A stretch of DNA of 48,436 bases from CAZABG01 sp964483465. Its GTDB lineage: Bacteria > Chlamydiota > Chlamydiia > Chlamydiales > Parachlamydiaceae. The stretch's first letter is position 1. Each line of letters begins with the position of its first letter. The DNA lies in assembly GCA_964483465.1 (NCBI GenBank), contig CAZABG010000009.1, forward strand, positions 1 through 48,436, in the 5' to 3' direction. The translations under genes and the position numbers were made by a program. Of the stretch, positions 9,401 through 17,714 are shown piece after piece. The notes under the pieces were generated by a model, which saw only the letters and a program-made list of their open reading frames with translations, ran no database searches and was not told the DNA's origin.

Positions 9401-11354
9401 AATCAAGCGAAAATTGCCTTTGCAAAAAACGAGTCTCTAGAATCTGAAGTTCAACGTTTGACTCAAAGCTTAGAAGNNNNNNNNNNNNNNNNNNNNNNNN
9501 NNNNNNNNNNNNNNNNNNNNNNNNNNNNNNNNNNNNNNNNNNNNNNNNNNNNNNNNNNNNNNNNNNNNNNNNNNNNAAGAGCTTGATGAGACTAAAGCCG
9601 CGATTGCCCAGCATAGCGGAAGCCAGGCTGAACTTGAGAAGTTAAAGAGCGATTATGACAGGCTCACGCTTGAAATGGACAGCCTGAAGAATGATCACGC
9701 TTATGCGCAAACGGAAAAACAATCAAAGATTGAGGCTTTAACCGAAGAGCTCAATCAAGCGAAAATCGCCTTCGCAAAAAACGAGTCTCTAGAATCTGAA
9801 GTTCAACGTTTGACTCAAAGCTTAGAAGAAGCAAAAGCGGAAAATGAAAAAATCGCAAGCCTGCAAAAAGAGCTTGATGAGACTAAAGCCGCGATTGCCC
9901 AGCATAGCGGAAGCCAGGCTGAGCTTGAGAAGTTAAAGAGCGATTATGACAGGCTAACTCTTGAAATGGATAGCCTGAAGAATGATCTCGCTTACGCGCA
10001 AACGGAAAAACAATCAAAGATTGAGGCTTTAACCGATGAACTTAATCAAGCGAAAATCGCCTTCGCAAAAAATGATGCGCTGGAAGCGGAAATTCAGCGA
10101 TTAACTCAGCTCTTAGATCAAGCCAAAACGGAGAATGAGAAAGTCGCAAGCCTTCAAAAAGAGCTTGATGGTACTCAAGCCGCAATCACTAAGCATAAAG
10201 AAAGCGAAGCTGAACTTGAGAAGTATAAGCGCGATTATGAAAATCTGAACCTTGAAATTTCGAGCTTAAAGAAAGATCAAGATTATTTGCTAAATGAGAA
10301 GCAATCAAAAATAGACGCCTTAACTCAAGAAATTGAATCAGCTAAACAAGCTTACGCATCAAGCATTCAATCTAAAGAGGAAATTGAAGCCGATTATGAA
10401 GCAAGAAAAAGGGTAATTGAAGAACTTTCCCTATCTCTTGAGCAGGAAAAGTCCATCAACGAAAAACTAAAAACCGATACCTCTGATTTAAATCAAAAGC
10501 TACTCACTCTCAAAGATGAGTCATCAAAATGCGTTGAGAATGCAGAAAATCGTATCTTATCTTTGCAATCACAGATTTCCCAAGAATATGAGAGAATGAC
10601 CGCCATCCAATCAGAGCTAAATGATAAGACGCGTCACATAAGCGACATTAAATCAGATTTGGATGAGGAAAAAGGCCGCAATCTTAAGTTGATTGAGGAA
10701 CTGCAAAAGGCTGAAAAAGCGCACTCCGAATTAAATGCGCTTAAAAAGGAAAAAGAAGAAATTCTTCAAAACTTAAATAAGCTTAAAGAGGAAATCTCAT
10801 ACACTGAGAGTAAGTTGTCTAATAGAGAAAAACAACTTGCAGATCTTGAGTCTGAGAAACTACATCTCCATGATAAGGTGAATGTTCTTCATACCGAAAA
10901 AAATGATCTGAAATCGGATTATGAAAACAGACTTAAGCAAGAACAGCAGAAATCCTCTCTTACTATCGAACAGATGAATAGTAAAATTGAGGGTCTTGCG
11001 AAAGAGCGTGAAGAGCTGAATCAAAAGATAAATGAACTTCAAGAAAGACATAAGACCCTAGAGCTTGCTCGCGAAAATTCCAACTCTTCCGCGATTGCGA
11101 AAGAATTGAAGGATATTGAGCCCAAGCTTGAAGAGTTTAAAAAAGAACTTGTCAAGAAGGATCAAAAGCTACTCGATGCCGAATTAACACTTAATAACTT
11201 GTTATTAGAAAATAAAAAGTTATCGGAAAAAATAAATGAAATTCTTGACGCCCGATCAGACGACCTTCTTTCGGCAAAAGGGCAGGAAATCAAGCTCAAA
11301 GAACAAATTTTAAGACTTGAAAACGAGCTTAAACAGCTAAAAAATAAGCCTTGA
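6404..11354 (+). CDS. Giant membrane-anchored coiled-coil protein with 97-residue repeats (interrupted by an assembly gap)
   Basis: One gene split by a 100-N gap. After a short basic N-terminus (KKRDRRKK) a single transmembrane helix spans about residues 18-36 (AIALSVGTCLLMGIAAFEIY); everything after it is heptad-patterned Glu/Lys/Leu coiled coil to the stop. It resembles long structural filament or tether proteins and has no enzymatic motif. The second half contains a 97-residue repeat (SLKNDHAYAQ...LTLEMD) in at least three copies. The frame appears to change across the gap, but the 291-bp repeat period predicts 39 missing bases (or 39 plus multiples of 291), which restores one frame. The minimum protein is then about 1629 residues. 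The start has AAGGTAAG upstream and lies 25 bp after the aldolase. The topology puts the rod outside the inner membrane or in the cytoplasm; the sequence does not say which. Confidence 0.9.
9329..10560 (+). repeat. 291-bp in-frame tandem repeats inside the coiled-coil gene
   Basis: Repeat starts lie at 9329, 9681, 9972 and 10263. The last three are exactly 291 bp apart. Copies at 9681 and 9972 are nearly identical; the 10263 copy is diverged but keeps register. A shortened 56-residue relative precedes them at 9161. The copy starting at 9329 contains the gap. Near-identity of adjacent copies explains why assembly failed here. Confidence 0.9.
9477..9576. other. Assembly gap of 100 N inside the coiled-coil repeats
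   Basis: A placeholder-sized run of N. By alignment to the neighbouring repeat, base 9476 corresponds to 9828 and base 9577 to 9868. The true gap is therefore 39 bp if no whole unit is missing, or 39 + 291n bp if n units collapsed. Thirty-nine is divisible by three and puts both flanks in one frame. Confidence 0.9.
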
Positions 11355-11368
11355 TGCTTGCAGGGAAT

Positions 11369-11399
11369 AGTAAGGGCAGGATAAAATCTTGTCCTTACT
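11369..11399 (+). terminator. Hairpin after the coiled-coil gene
   Basis: AGTAAGGGCAGGAT-AAA-ATCTTGTCCTTACT forms a 14-bp stem with two G-U pairs, 15 bp after the stop codon. No T-tract follows (GAACTAAAAAG), so it is an imperfect intrinsic terminator or an mRNA 3' stabiliser. Confidence 0.5.
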
Positions 11400-11426
11400 G
11401 AACTAAAAAGTATCCGAGCTTAGATA

Positions 11427-11567
11427 ATGTTATACAATTTTCTGACTTCATATCACTTTTCTCGACTCAAACTTTTAGGGTTCATATTTTTGCTTATAGC
11501 AGCCTCCTCTTGTTCAGTACCTCCTGAATGTCCCGATGAGTGCAACTATGAGCAATACTATTTATGA
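11427..11567 (+). CDS. Small lipoprotein (46 residues) leading the LpoB-like operon
   Basis: A short gene that is easy to miss. It encodes MLYNFLTSYHFSRLK, a hydrophobic helix LLGFIFLLIAA, and then a lipobox-like ASSC with Cys29 as the predicted lipidated residue. The mature peptide is about 18 residues, with two further Cys (PPECPDECNYEQYYL). Its TGA stop overlaps the ATG of the next gene (ATGA at 11564-11567), a sign of translational coupling. Three consecutive lipoprotein genes thus form one operon. Small lipoproteins also accompany LpoB in other bacteria (YcfL in E. coli); whether this one is homologous cannot be told at this length. Confidence 0.6.
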   Translation: MLYNFLTSYHFSRLKLLGFIFLLIAASSCSVPPECPDECNYEQYYL

Positions 11568-12862
11568 AAAGATTGATAATCGGGGCGTGCCTTCTTCTTG
11601 CAAGCTGCTCGCCTTTAACCAAAACTCGTGAATCCTACATAGCCGCCTATCAGGCAAACGATTTTAGTTCTGCCGAGACTTTACTTAATCAAACCATTCA
11701 AAAAGAGATACCGGAAGATAAAATCCATCGCTCCTCTAGCAGCGTTCTCCTTTTTGCCGATCGCGGCTGCCTCAAGTTTACTGAAGGAGATACAAAAGGA
11801 GCGATTCAGGATTTTCAATGCGCTCTTGAAGCGCTCGATTATTATCGCGATGTCACAATCATCGATACCGCCTGCCAAATACTCACGCAAGACGATAGCG
11901 CCCCCTTTACCGGCGACGATTTTGAACAGCTCCTAATCCGCATTTATTTTGCCATGACCTTAATGCAAGAAGGGGATTATTCAAATGCCTACGCGCTTTT
12001 AAGGCAGGCGGAAGAGTGGAGCCAGGAAAGAATGGAGCTCTATCGCAAATCGCCTGTAACCGCTTCCTTGAAAGTTTATGACAATCCCTTAGGTAAATAC
12101 CTCTTTGCTGCCCTTCTTGAAAAAAAGGGCGATCTAAGCAATAGCCGGATCCTCTACGAACAGACTAGCTGTTTGACGAACGGTGTTATTCAGCCTCCGG
12201 AATTAAACGAAAGCCTCGCGACTGTACTTATTGTTAATCACAATGGCAACGCTCCCTTCAAATACACGGAATTCAGCGACGCGTCGCAAGTTTCGCTTCT
12301 TGCCTTAGAGTTTTTCCTTGGCGCGACAAATAACCAGTTTTGCCTATCCAGCATTTACGGCTTGCCTACCCCTGCGCTTGCTTATTACTTCAATTCAGAT
12401 CCCATCCCAACCCGCTTGAAAGTTAATGGGTGCCATATTCCCCTTCTCCCCATTTTTGATGTGGACTCTGCCCGTGAATCGGAACTTAAAGAAAAAATGC
12501 CTATTATTGTGGCGCGCGGGGCGGCTCGCTTTATTCTTAGGCGTACAGCTGTTGCTACTGCTGGCAGGCAAGACCCCTTGCTTGGAATGGTTTGCGATAT
12601 AGGAATGCTCGTCGCTAACGTGAATACTCAAGCCGACACACGCGAACTGAGTTTTTTGCCTCGCCAATATGAAATTGCCCGCGTTGATGTAGAGCCTGGC
12701 TGCACGCAGCTTGAAATCGAAGTCGCCTCCCCTTTTGGTCCAGGCAAAACGGTGCATACCTTAAACCTCAAGGCAAAAGATTTAGCCGTCATACATATTT
12801 TTAACATTCATCCGGGCGTAACCCGGGTATTAATTCCCCCCCATTTTCAGGAGACATCATGA
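11564..12862 (+). CDS. COG3014-like lipoprotein with TPR-like N-terminal half
   Basis: A 432-residue lipoprotein. The signal peptide MKRLIIGACLLLASC ends in a good lipobox (L-A-S-C, Cys15). Residues about 20-205 have TPR-like helical pairs (ESYIAAYQANDFSSAETLL, RIYFAMTLMQEGDYSNAYALLRQAEEW). The C-terminal half is beta-rich and includes a conserved-looking glycine/arginine stretch (RQDPLLGMVCDIGMLVANVNTQADTRELSFLPRQYEIARV). The architecture matches the uncharacterised COG3014 family, whose genes typically neighbour lpoB-like genes, as here. It is translationally coupled to the genes on both sides by ATGA overlaps. A cell-envelope role with the LpoB-like protein is inferred from context. Confidence 0.78.
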   Translation: MKRLIIGACLLLASCSPLTKTRESYIAAYQANDFSSAETLLNQTIQKEIPEDKIHRSSSSVLLFADRGCLKFTEGDTKGAIQDFQCALEALDYYRDVTIIDTACQILTQDDSAPFTGDDFEQLLIRIYFAMTLMQEGDYSNAYALLRQAEEWSQERMELYRKSPVTASLKVYDNPLGKYLFAALLEKKGDLSNSRILYEQTSCLTNGVIQPPELNESLATVLIVNHNGNAPFKYTEFSDASQVSLLALEFFLGATNNQFCLSSIYGLPTPALAYYFNSDPIPTRLKVNGCHIPLLPIFDVDSARESELKEKMPIIVARGAARFILRRTAVATAGRQDPLLGMVCDIGMLVANVNTQADTRELSFLPRQYEIARVDVEPGCTQLEIEVASPFGPGKTVHTLNLKAKDLAVIHIFNIHPGVTRVLIPPHFQETS

Positions 12863-13455
12863 ACATTTTTCCTATTGCTTTGATCGTACTTGGAGCCTTA
12901 TCGGCTTCGTGCTGCCGCCATGTTCGCGTAGCGGAAGACATCACACCCGGCAATTTTTCCTGCGGCGAAAAACTTGACTGGCGCTACGGGGCGACAGACA
13001 TCCGCATCCAAACGACTAAAATCATGTCGACGCTCATGGATCGCTGGTACTGCAAAACGGCAAATGGCGAAAGGCCAAGAATTCTTATTTCCGAAGTCGA
13101 TAATCGTACGGATTACTATATTTCAACCGACATGATCCGCGATATCTTTGAAGGCATCGCAGCAAATGACTGCCGCTTCATTACCGTTGCGGGCGATTCA
13201 TTTGACGAATGCGAACTTGACGCGAGATTAAATGACATCTCCTCAAACCCAAAATACAATCCAAATACCGCTGCCGGCTCCAATAATGTGACGGCGCCAA
13301 AATTCCTCGCGAAAATCCGCATCACTAAGGCAAAGACTGCTCAGCCTCGCTATGATATTGAAGACTGGAGAATGCAAATCAGTTTATACGACATCGAAAC
13401 GCATGAGATCGTCGATTCCGCCTGGGACGTTCTCGAAAAGAAAGTCTATCGATAA
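12859..13455 (+). CDS. LpoB-like penicillin-binding-protein activator lipoprotein
   Basis: A 198-residue protein. The N-terminal hydrophobic segment ends in LSASCC, a weak lipobox (Ser at -3) with Cys18 as the likely lipidated residue. The core (RPRILISEVDNRTDYYISTDMIRDIFEG...DCRFITVAG) follows the LpoB pattern, in which 'V/I-x-N-x-T-x-x-x-I-x-T-D' leads into a helix and a strand. The C-terminus has the family's K-A-K and Y-x-I-E-x-W-R-M-x-I-S-L-Y-D layout, where the lipoprotein domain describes itself as an A-B-A sandwich. LpoB proteins stimulate class A penicillin-binding proteins from the outer membrane. AGGAGA precedes the start, which overlaps the COG3014-like stop. A strong terminator follows at 13467. 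Confidence 0.75.
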   Translation: MNIFPIALIVLGALSASCCRHVRVAEDITPGNFSCGEKLDWRYGATDIRIQTTKIMSTLMDRWYCKTANGERPRILISEVDNRTDYYISTDMIRDIFEGIAANDCRFITVAGDSFDECELDARLNDISSNPKYNPNTAAGSNNVTAPKFLAKIRITKAKTAQPRYDIEDWRMQISLYDIETHEIVDSAWDVLEKKVYR

Positions 13456-13466
13456 CAACCAAATTT

Positions 13467-13514
13467 AGCACATACTCTAGTAGCTACTAGAATATGTGCT
13501 TAAAATATTTTTTA
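13467..13514 (+). terminator. Rho-independent terminator of the lipoprotein operon
   Basis: AGCACATACTCTAGTA and TACTAGAATATGTGCT form a 16-bp stem with a single mismatch, followed by TAAAATATTTTTT. It lies 11 bp after the LpoB-like stop. Confidence 0.85.
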
Positions 13515-13521
13515 GGAAACT

Positions 13522-13761
13522 ATGATAATAGAAAAACTTAATCGCCAAGAACAGCAATTTGATGACAGATTAACCACTACAACGGGTCTTTTAAGCCTAT
13601 TTTTTGGATATGTCGCCTATAATGACTGCTATAAAAGCAATAACTCTAATGTAATCAGTTGTGCTGTACTTTTATACATGTCGGTCGCTTTGGGATTGTA
13701 TACCGGCCTAAAAGTAAGTCATGCCTGGCAGTCTTGCAACGTTAATAGACACCAAAATTAG
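13522..13761 (+). CDS. Small two-helix (Inc-like) membrane protein
   Basis: A 79-residue protein with two transmembrane helices at about residues 19-33 (TTTGLLSLFFGYVAY) and 46-64 (ISCAVLLYMSVALGLYTGL), separated by a short polar loop. The bilobed hydrophobic hairpin is the hallmark of chlamydial inclusion membrane (Inc) proteins, though many unrelated small membrane proteins share it. The second helix and what follows (ALGLYTGLKVSHAWQS) resemble the equivalent part of the next gene product (TVTMYVYTAIKGVRAWLK), suggesting the two are paralogues. AGGAAA precedes the ATG. A terminator lies immediately upstream, so it starts a new transcript. Confidence 0.55.
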   Translation: MIIEKLNRQEQQFDDRLTTTTGLLSLFFGYVAYNDCYKSNNSNVISCAVLLYMSVALGLYTGLKVSHAWQSCNVNRHQN

Positions 13762-13833
13762 AGTTTCATTGAGGGATTAATGCAATAAAACCTAATACTA
13801 AACGTATATCAACACAAGCTTCAATAAAATAGG

Positions 13834-13866
13834 CCATTTGGGCATCCTCATAAAATGGAGGTGCCC
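13834..13866 (+). promoter_or_regulatory. Hairpin sequestering the ribosome binding site of the Inc-like gene
   Basis: GGGCATC at 13840-13846 pairs with G-GTGCCC at 13860-13866 and the stem extends past one mismatch, so it encloses the strong GGAGG at 13857-13861. A second, competing pairing, CCATTT (13834-13839) with AAATGG (13853-13858), interleaves with the first. The two could alternate or form a pseudoknot. Either one hides the ribosome binding site of the gene starting at 13868. Confidence 0.4.
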
Positions 13867-13867
13867 G

Positions 13868-15001
13868 ATGAGCAGTAATACCGCTAATTTAATCATTCAA
13901 TACCATATAGCTGCCGGCGAAGTAGACACAAACTGGTTAAGCTTATGCAATCTTGTTACCCAGCCAAATAAAAAAGATCAGGAAATTCAAAGCATCATCG
14001 AGCTACATCGGCAAAAGCTTAGGAATGTTAAAGAACAAGAGGATGCCATTAAACTATCGGAGCCTCATTGGTATACAAGTAAAAAGTGGGATGTTGCCGT
14101 ATTAGTAGCAGACTTTATCCTTGGGAGCGTGACTTTGGGAGTCGGGATATGGGATTTTAAATATCAGCAAGATTTACCCGGTAACGTTCAAAGAACAAAA
14201 GCTCTACTTGGCTGTTTAATAGCAGCAACTGTTACGATGTATGTTTACACAGCCATTAAAGGAGTTCGGGCTTGGCTTAAAGCCGATATAAAAAAGGCTA
14301 TTACCAAAAAACTTGAAGACAGGCGCACCGCTATGCGTCAGCAAGAGAAAGCTTTCGACTTATTTTGCGAATACCTCCAAACAAAAGACCCCAAGCTGCA
14401 AACGGAAAAAATGCATGGCATTGTTCATCACCTAAAACAGATTCCTCCAGAATTTGGATCGGCTTATAAAGCGCTCGACGATTTTTTATCAGAGCTGATA
14501 AGAGTTGCGCAAGCAAACGAAGAGACAAAAAAGCTAGTAGACGAGCTTGTTCTCATACAGAAAAAAAGACGTTCAGTCGAAGTCCCTCCTAAAGATGAAA
14601 AAGATCCAAAAGACGCTAAAGAAAAGAAACCGATGGATAAGCTAACGGGAAGTTATTTTCTTAAAATGGATAGAGCCGATAAAGCATCCGCTCCTCAAGC
14701 AAAAGAATCGTTTCGACTCCTTGAAAAAGTGGATAGTTTTACCGAACGCGAAAAAGAGATTTTTGCTAAAATTAGAGCCATTACCGGTCACCATTTTAAA
14801 AGAATCGTGGCAGAAGGCGAGGAGTTAATTAATCCTCTTGAAGAGCCTCAAGACGAAGTGGCAGTTGATATTATCCCTGTATCCCCTCCAACAACTGTTG
14901 TACTAGAACCCGCACATGCAGCTATTGATGTAAGACTTGAGCCCATAAAAAATACTGATAAAGATAAAAAAAATTACCCCCCAAATGTAGCGCCTGACTA
15001 A
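13868..15001 (+). CDS. Inc-like membrane protein with long C-terminal cytoplasmic domain
   Basis: A 377-residue protein. After a helical N-terminal region, two transmembrane helices lie at about residues 76-95 (VAVLVADFILGSVTLGVGIW) and 110-128 (LLGCLIAATVTMYVYTAIKG) with a short loop between them. A long charged helical domain follows, with a Lys/Asp/Pro-rich linker (PPKDEKDPKDAKEKKPMDK) and a proline-rich tail. This bilobed layout fits chlamydial Inc or other inclusion-membrane effectors but is not diagnostic. I chose ATG 13868 over an upstream TTG at 13838 because a perfect GGAGG lies six bases before it. It likely shares ancestry with the 79-residue protein upstream. Its TAA overlaps the ATG of the next gene by one base. 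Confidence 0.65.
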   Translation: MSSNTANLIIQYHIAAGEVDTNWLSLCNLVTQPNKKDQEIQSIIELHRQKLRNVKEQEDAIKLSEPHWYTSKKWDVAVLVADFILGSVTLGVGIWDFKYQQDLPGNVQRTKALLGCLIAATVTMYVYTAIKGVRAWLKADIKKAITKKLEDRRTAMRQQEKAFDLFCEYLQTKDPKLQTEKMHGIVHHLKQIPPEFGSAYKALDDFLSELIRVAQANEETKKLVDELVLIQKKRRSVEVPPKDEKDPKDAKEKKPMDKLTGSYFLKMDRADKASAPQAKESFRLLEKVDSFTEREKEIFAKIRAITGHHFKRIVAEGEELINPLEEPQDEVAVDIIPVSPPTTVVLEPAHAAIDVRLEPIKNTDKDKKNYPPNVAPD

Positions 15002-16011
15002 TGGATATAAAAAAAGTTCTCAAAATAGTAATTAGCCCGCCAAAGATTGAAGCAAGGCGGCTTGCCGATAATAAATTTCAGATTACGGAACAAAAAGGAA
15101 AACAGGCCTTCCATCGAAACATAAACGAAAAAGAGATGGAAACGTGGTTTAAAGATACTTTTAAACCCCCTTTTAAACAGGCGCAAGTCTTTCTTGAGGA
15201 TCATGACTTGCATATACTCTTGAATAAGAGGGGTGAGCAAAAAATGATTAAAAAGAAGGCTACGCACGCGGCTTTACCTATCGCGCATAATCGAGTAAAA
15301 AAGCACTTGCTTACCGATGATATCTTTCAAAAGCTAAAGATAACGGCTGATAAAAAGATTCAAGTAGATCGTTTTTTACAGCTGGCTGACGATATTCTAA
15401 ATGAACTTCCCTCCCCTTTTAAGGCGATAGATTTTGGCTGCGGTAAAGCCTATTTAACTTTTGCGCTCTTTCATTATTTAAAAGACAAGAATTTGAAGTT
15501 TAAATTAGCCGGCATCGACTCCAAAAAAGAGGTCATCGAAAATCTCCAGAAAGAAACAGATGAAATTGACTTTTCTGTTGGCGATATCGCGAAATTTGAA
15601 GGAAAGCTTGATCTGGCTATTGCCTTACATGCCTGTGACGTCGCAACGGATATCGCAATCTCAAAGGCTATTAAAGGAGATGCGAAAGCGCTGCTTTTAG
15701 CCCCTTGCTGCCAGCAAGAATTTCTTAAGCAAATTAAAAACGAGGCGCTAAAGCCGCTGCTTAAACATGGCCTTTTAAAAGAACGTTTTGCCTCGCTTTT
15801 AACCGATACGGTACGGGGGCTATTCCTCGAGTCTCATGGATATGAGGTGCAAATGATTGAGTTTGTGGACTATTCCCATACACCCAAAAATCTCCTTATC
15901 CGCGCTCTATATAAGCCAAACAAATCCAAAATGGAAAGAGCCGAAAAGGAACTGAATCAAATCCTTGATCAATACCATCTTCGCCCTTTATTACTGTCGA
16001 TGAATGATTAG
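15001..16011 (+). CDS. SAM-dependent methyltransferase (Methyltransf_32-like)
   Basis: A 336-residue class I methyltransferase. Motif I is AIDFGCGKAYLTFALFHYL near residues 140-158, followed by an acidic strand end (LAGIDSKKEVIE) that would bind the SAM ribose. LAIALHACDVATDIAI and LLAPCCQQEF are typical of the Methyltransf_32 group, where the paired Cys follows motif IV. The substrate is unknown; RNA or protein are both possible for this group. No signal peptide is present. The start overlaps the preceding stop by one base (TAATG) and the stop overlaps the start of the Sel1-repeat gene. The three genes 13868-17443 therefore form one coupled operon. Confidence 0.85.
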   Translation: MDIKKVLKIVISPPKIEARRLADNKFQITEQKGKQAFHRNINEKEMETWFKDTFKPPFKQAQVFLEDHDLHILLNKRGEQKMIKKKATHAALPIAHNRVKKHLLTDDIFQKLKITADKKIQVDRFLQLADDILNELPSPFKAIDFGCGKAYLTFALFHYLKDKNLKFKLAGIDSKKEVIENLQKETDEIDFSVGDIAKFEGKLDLAIALHACDVATDIAISKAIKGDAKALLLAPCCQQEFLKQIKNEALKPLLKHGLLKERFASLLTDTVRGLFLESHGYEVQMIEFVDYSHTPKNLLIRALYKPNKSKMERAEKELNQILDQYHLRPLLLSMND

Positions 16012-17443
16012 ACCGATAGACAATAGTTCTATAGCCCCACTAGAATATTACGGAACAAAGCATCCCTTTACTGCTTTATTCCTGCTAATCGTTTTAAGCG
16101 CAGGGATCGCGTACGCCTTACGAAGGGTTATAAATCCTGAAAATTTATACCAAAAAGCCAAAAAGCTTACTCCTGACAAGGCTATTCCCTTACTTGAAAG
16201 GGCAATACAATATTATCATCCAAAAGCAAGACTTCGGCTGGCAACACTCTATTTACAATCTAATAGACTTGACGATGCGTTAGAACTCATTGAAAATGAG
16301 AATATTGCGGAATCTATTTTTCTCGAAGGGCTGATTTATAAGAAAAAAAATGAACCTTTAAAAGCTCTGCAGAAATTCGTTATAGCGAGCATTAGAGGAT
16401 ATGTTCCTGCTTATAAGTTTGCTGCAGACGAATTTTTGTATAAAGATCTTAAAACATGTTTAAATTATTTAAAAAGAGGGGTATCGGCTAATGATCCCGA
16501 ATCAATGCTTACCCTTTCAAATTTCTTATTTACCGGCATAGGCTCTGAAATCAGTCATCAAAACTCTATAATGGCCTTAAATTTAATTCGAAAGGCTGCA
16601 CGTCTTAACTCAATGGATGCTTGCAATACGCTTGTACAACTATACATTCGTGGATTGCATAATGAATTGGATGAAACTGAAGTGAGAGAGAGACTTGAAT
16701 ACGCGGCAAACCAAAATAATGTTCAAGCCCTTCTTTCCTTAGGCATGCAAAAACTTCATGGATCGCTTCTATATCTAAAAAACCCTGAAGAAGGAATCGC
16801 TCTCTTAAAAAAAATAAATAACAATCCCACGGCAATCCTTTATATCGCGAAATATTATCAATCTGAAAACAATTTGAATGAGGCTCTGAATTGGTATTTA
16901 AAAGGAGCTGAACTTGAACATCCTGAGTGTCTTTATCAAGCCTTTTGTATTACAAAAAATAAAACCTATCTTAAAAAAGCCGTTCTGAAAGAGCATTCAG
17001 AAGCGCTTTTAATAATGGCGAAAATCGCTTTAGCAAATAACGACATCGATAAATTCATTGAATACGCATCAAAAAGTCATATTAAAGGAAACGTCAATGC
17101 GAGTTATTTATTAGCTCAATTGCTTTCTCATAAGAAATGCGAAGATAAAGAGCAAATAGAGTGGATAGTCAACTCGCTCACGATATTCGCAAAAAAAATG
17201 CCTGAAGGTTACTTTTTACTCTATAAATTCTATCTTTTGCATGAGGAAGAAGATAAAGCGATGGAAGAGTTGGTAAAAGGCTCCGAGGCAGACCAGCTTG
17301 ATTGCATGAAGGCACTTTATCATTGCCATAAACAAATTCGCGAGGAAGCCGACTCTGCGGCACATCTCCTGCTTCGAATCCGCGCCCGCGAACCCGCTTT
17401 CATGCAGCCCGAATACGATGTCGAACAGAAAGATACATGGTAA
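16004..17443 (+). CDS. Sel1/TPR-repeat protein with N-terminal membrane anchor
   Basis: A 479-residue protein. Residues about 20-42 (HPFTALFLLIVLSAGIAYALRRV) form a membrane anchor or uncleaved signal. The remainder consists of Sel1-like and TPR-like helical pairs (KARLRLATLYLQSNRLDDALELI, ALLSLGMQKLHGSLLYLKNPEEGIALLKKI, ALNWYLKGAELEHPECLYQAF). Such solenoids mediate protein-protein contacts, and Sel1 proteins are common in bacteria that live in eukaryotic cells. The partner is unknown. The ATG lies inside the end of the methyltransferase gene, so translation is coupled. No terminator is visible; the hairpin-rich element begins 18 bp downstream. Confidence 0.8.
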   Translation: MIRPIDNSSIAPLEYYGTKHPFTALFLLIVLSAGIAYALRRVINPENLYQKAKKLTPDKAIPLLERAIQYYHPKARLRLATLYLQSNRLDDALELIENENIAESIFLEGLIYKKKNEPLKALQKFVIASIRGYVPAYKFAADEFLYKDLKTCLNYLKRGVSANDPESMLTLSNFLFTGIGSEISHQNSIMALNLIRKAARLNSMDACNTLVQLYIRGLHNELDETEVRERLEYAANQNNVQALLSLGMQKLHGSLLYLKNPEEGIALLKKINNNPTAILYIAKYYQSENNLNEALNWYLKGAELEHPECLYQAFCITKNKTYLKKAVLKEHSEALLIMAKIALANNDIDKFIEYASKSHIKGNVNASYLLAQLLSHKKCEDKEQIEWIVNSLTIFAKKMPEGYFLLYKFYLLHEEEDKAMEELVKGSEADQLDCMKALYHCHKQIREEADSAAHLLLRIRAREPAFMQPEYDVEQKDTW

Positions 17444-17461
17444 TCCCCCACGATCACCATC

Positions 17462-17714
17462 TTCAACACAAAGGCACTAAGAGAGGTCTAGAGTATTAGA
17501 ACCTCACTAAATTCTATTTTTATTGCTTAAGCAATAAAAATAGCTGCATATTTTTTATTTCGAAGAAATAAAAAATAGACTACTGCACGGTAAAATAGTT
17601 CGCTTGCGCAAAGCGAGACTCTTTGTGTCTTTGTGCCTTTGTGTCTTTGTGTTGAATTGTGCTAAAAATGTTTAATCTACGGTTTTATTAACCAGCACTT
17701 ATGGATAAGCGAAT
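17462..17714. repeat. MITE-like hairpin-rich element, copy A
   Basis: The core (17462-17656) is bounded by inverted arms of short tandem units, TTCAACACAAAGGCAC on the left and CTTTGTGTCTTTGTGTTGAA on the right. Inside are three hairpins: a perfect 30-bp palindrome (CTATTTTTATTGCTTAAGCAATAAAAATAG cut in half at TTAA), TATTTTTTATTTC-GAA-GAAATAAAAAATA, and TCGCTT-GCGCA-AAGCGA. A further 58 bp to the right is shared with copy B. No transposase is encoded, so it would be a non-autonomous element if mobile. Confidence 0.75.

Noticed and set aside
9329..10560. CRISPR-like repeat array
   Set aside because: Repeats are contiguous, in frame and protein-coding; there are no spacers.
9675..11354. A separate second coiled-coil gene after the N gap
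   Set aside because: The apparent start is an internal Met of the repeat; repeat phase shows that it continues the gene beginning at 6404.
13838..13867. TTG start for the Inc-like gene adding 10 residues
   Set aside because: It lies upstream of the perfect GGAGG that serves the ATG at 13868.
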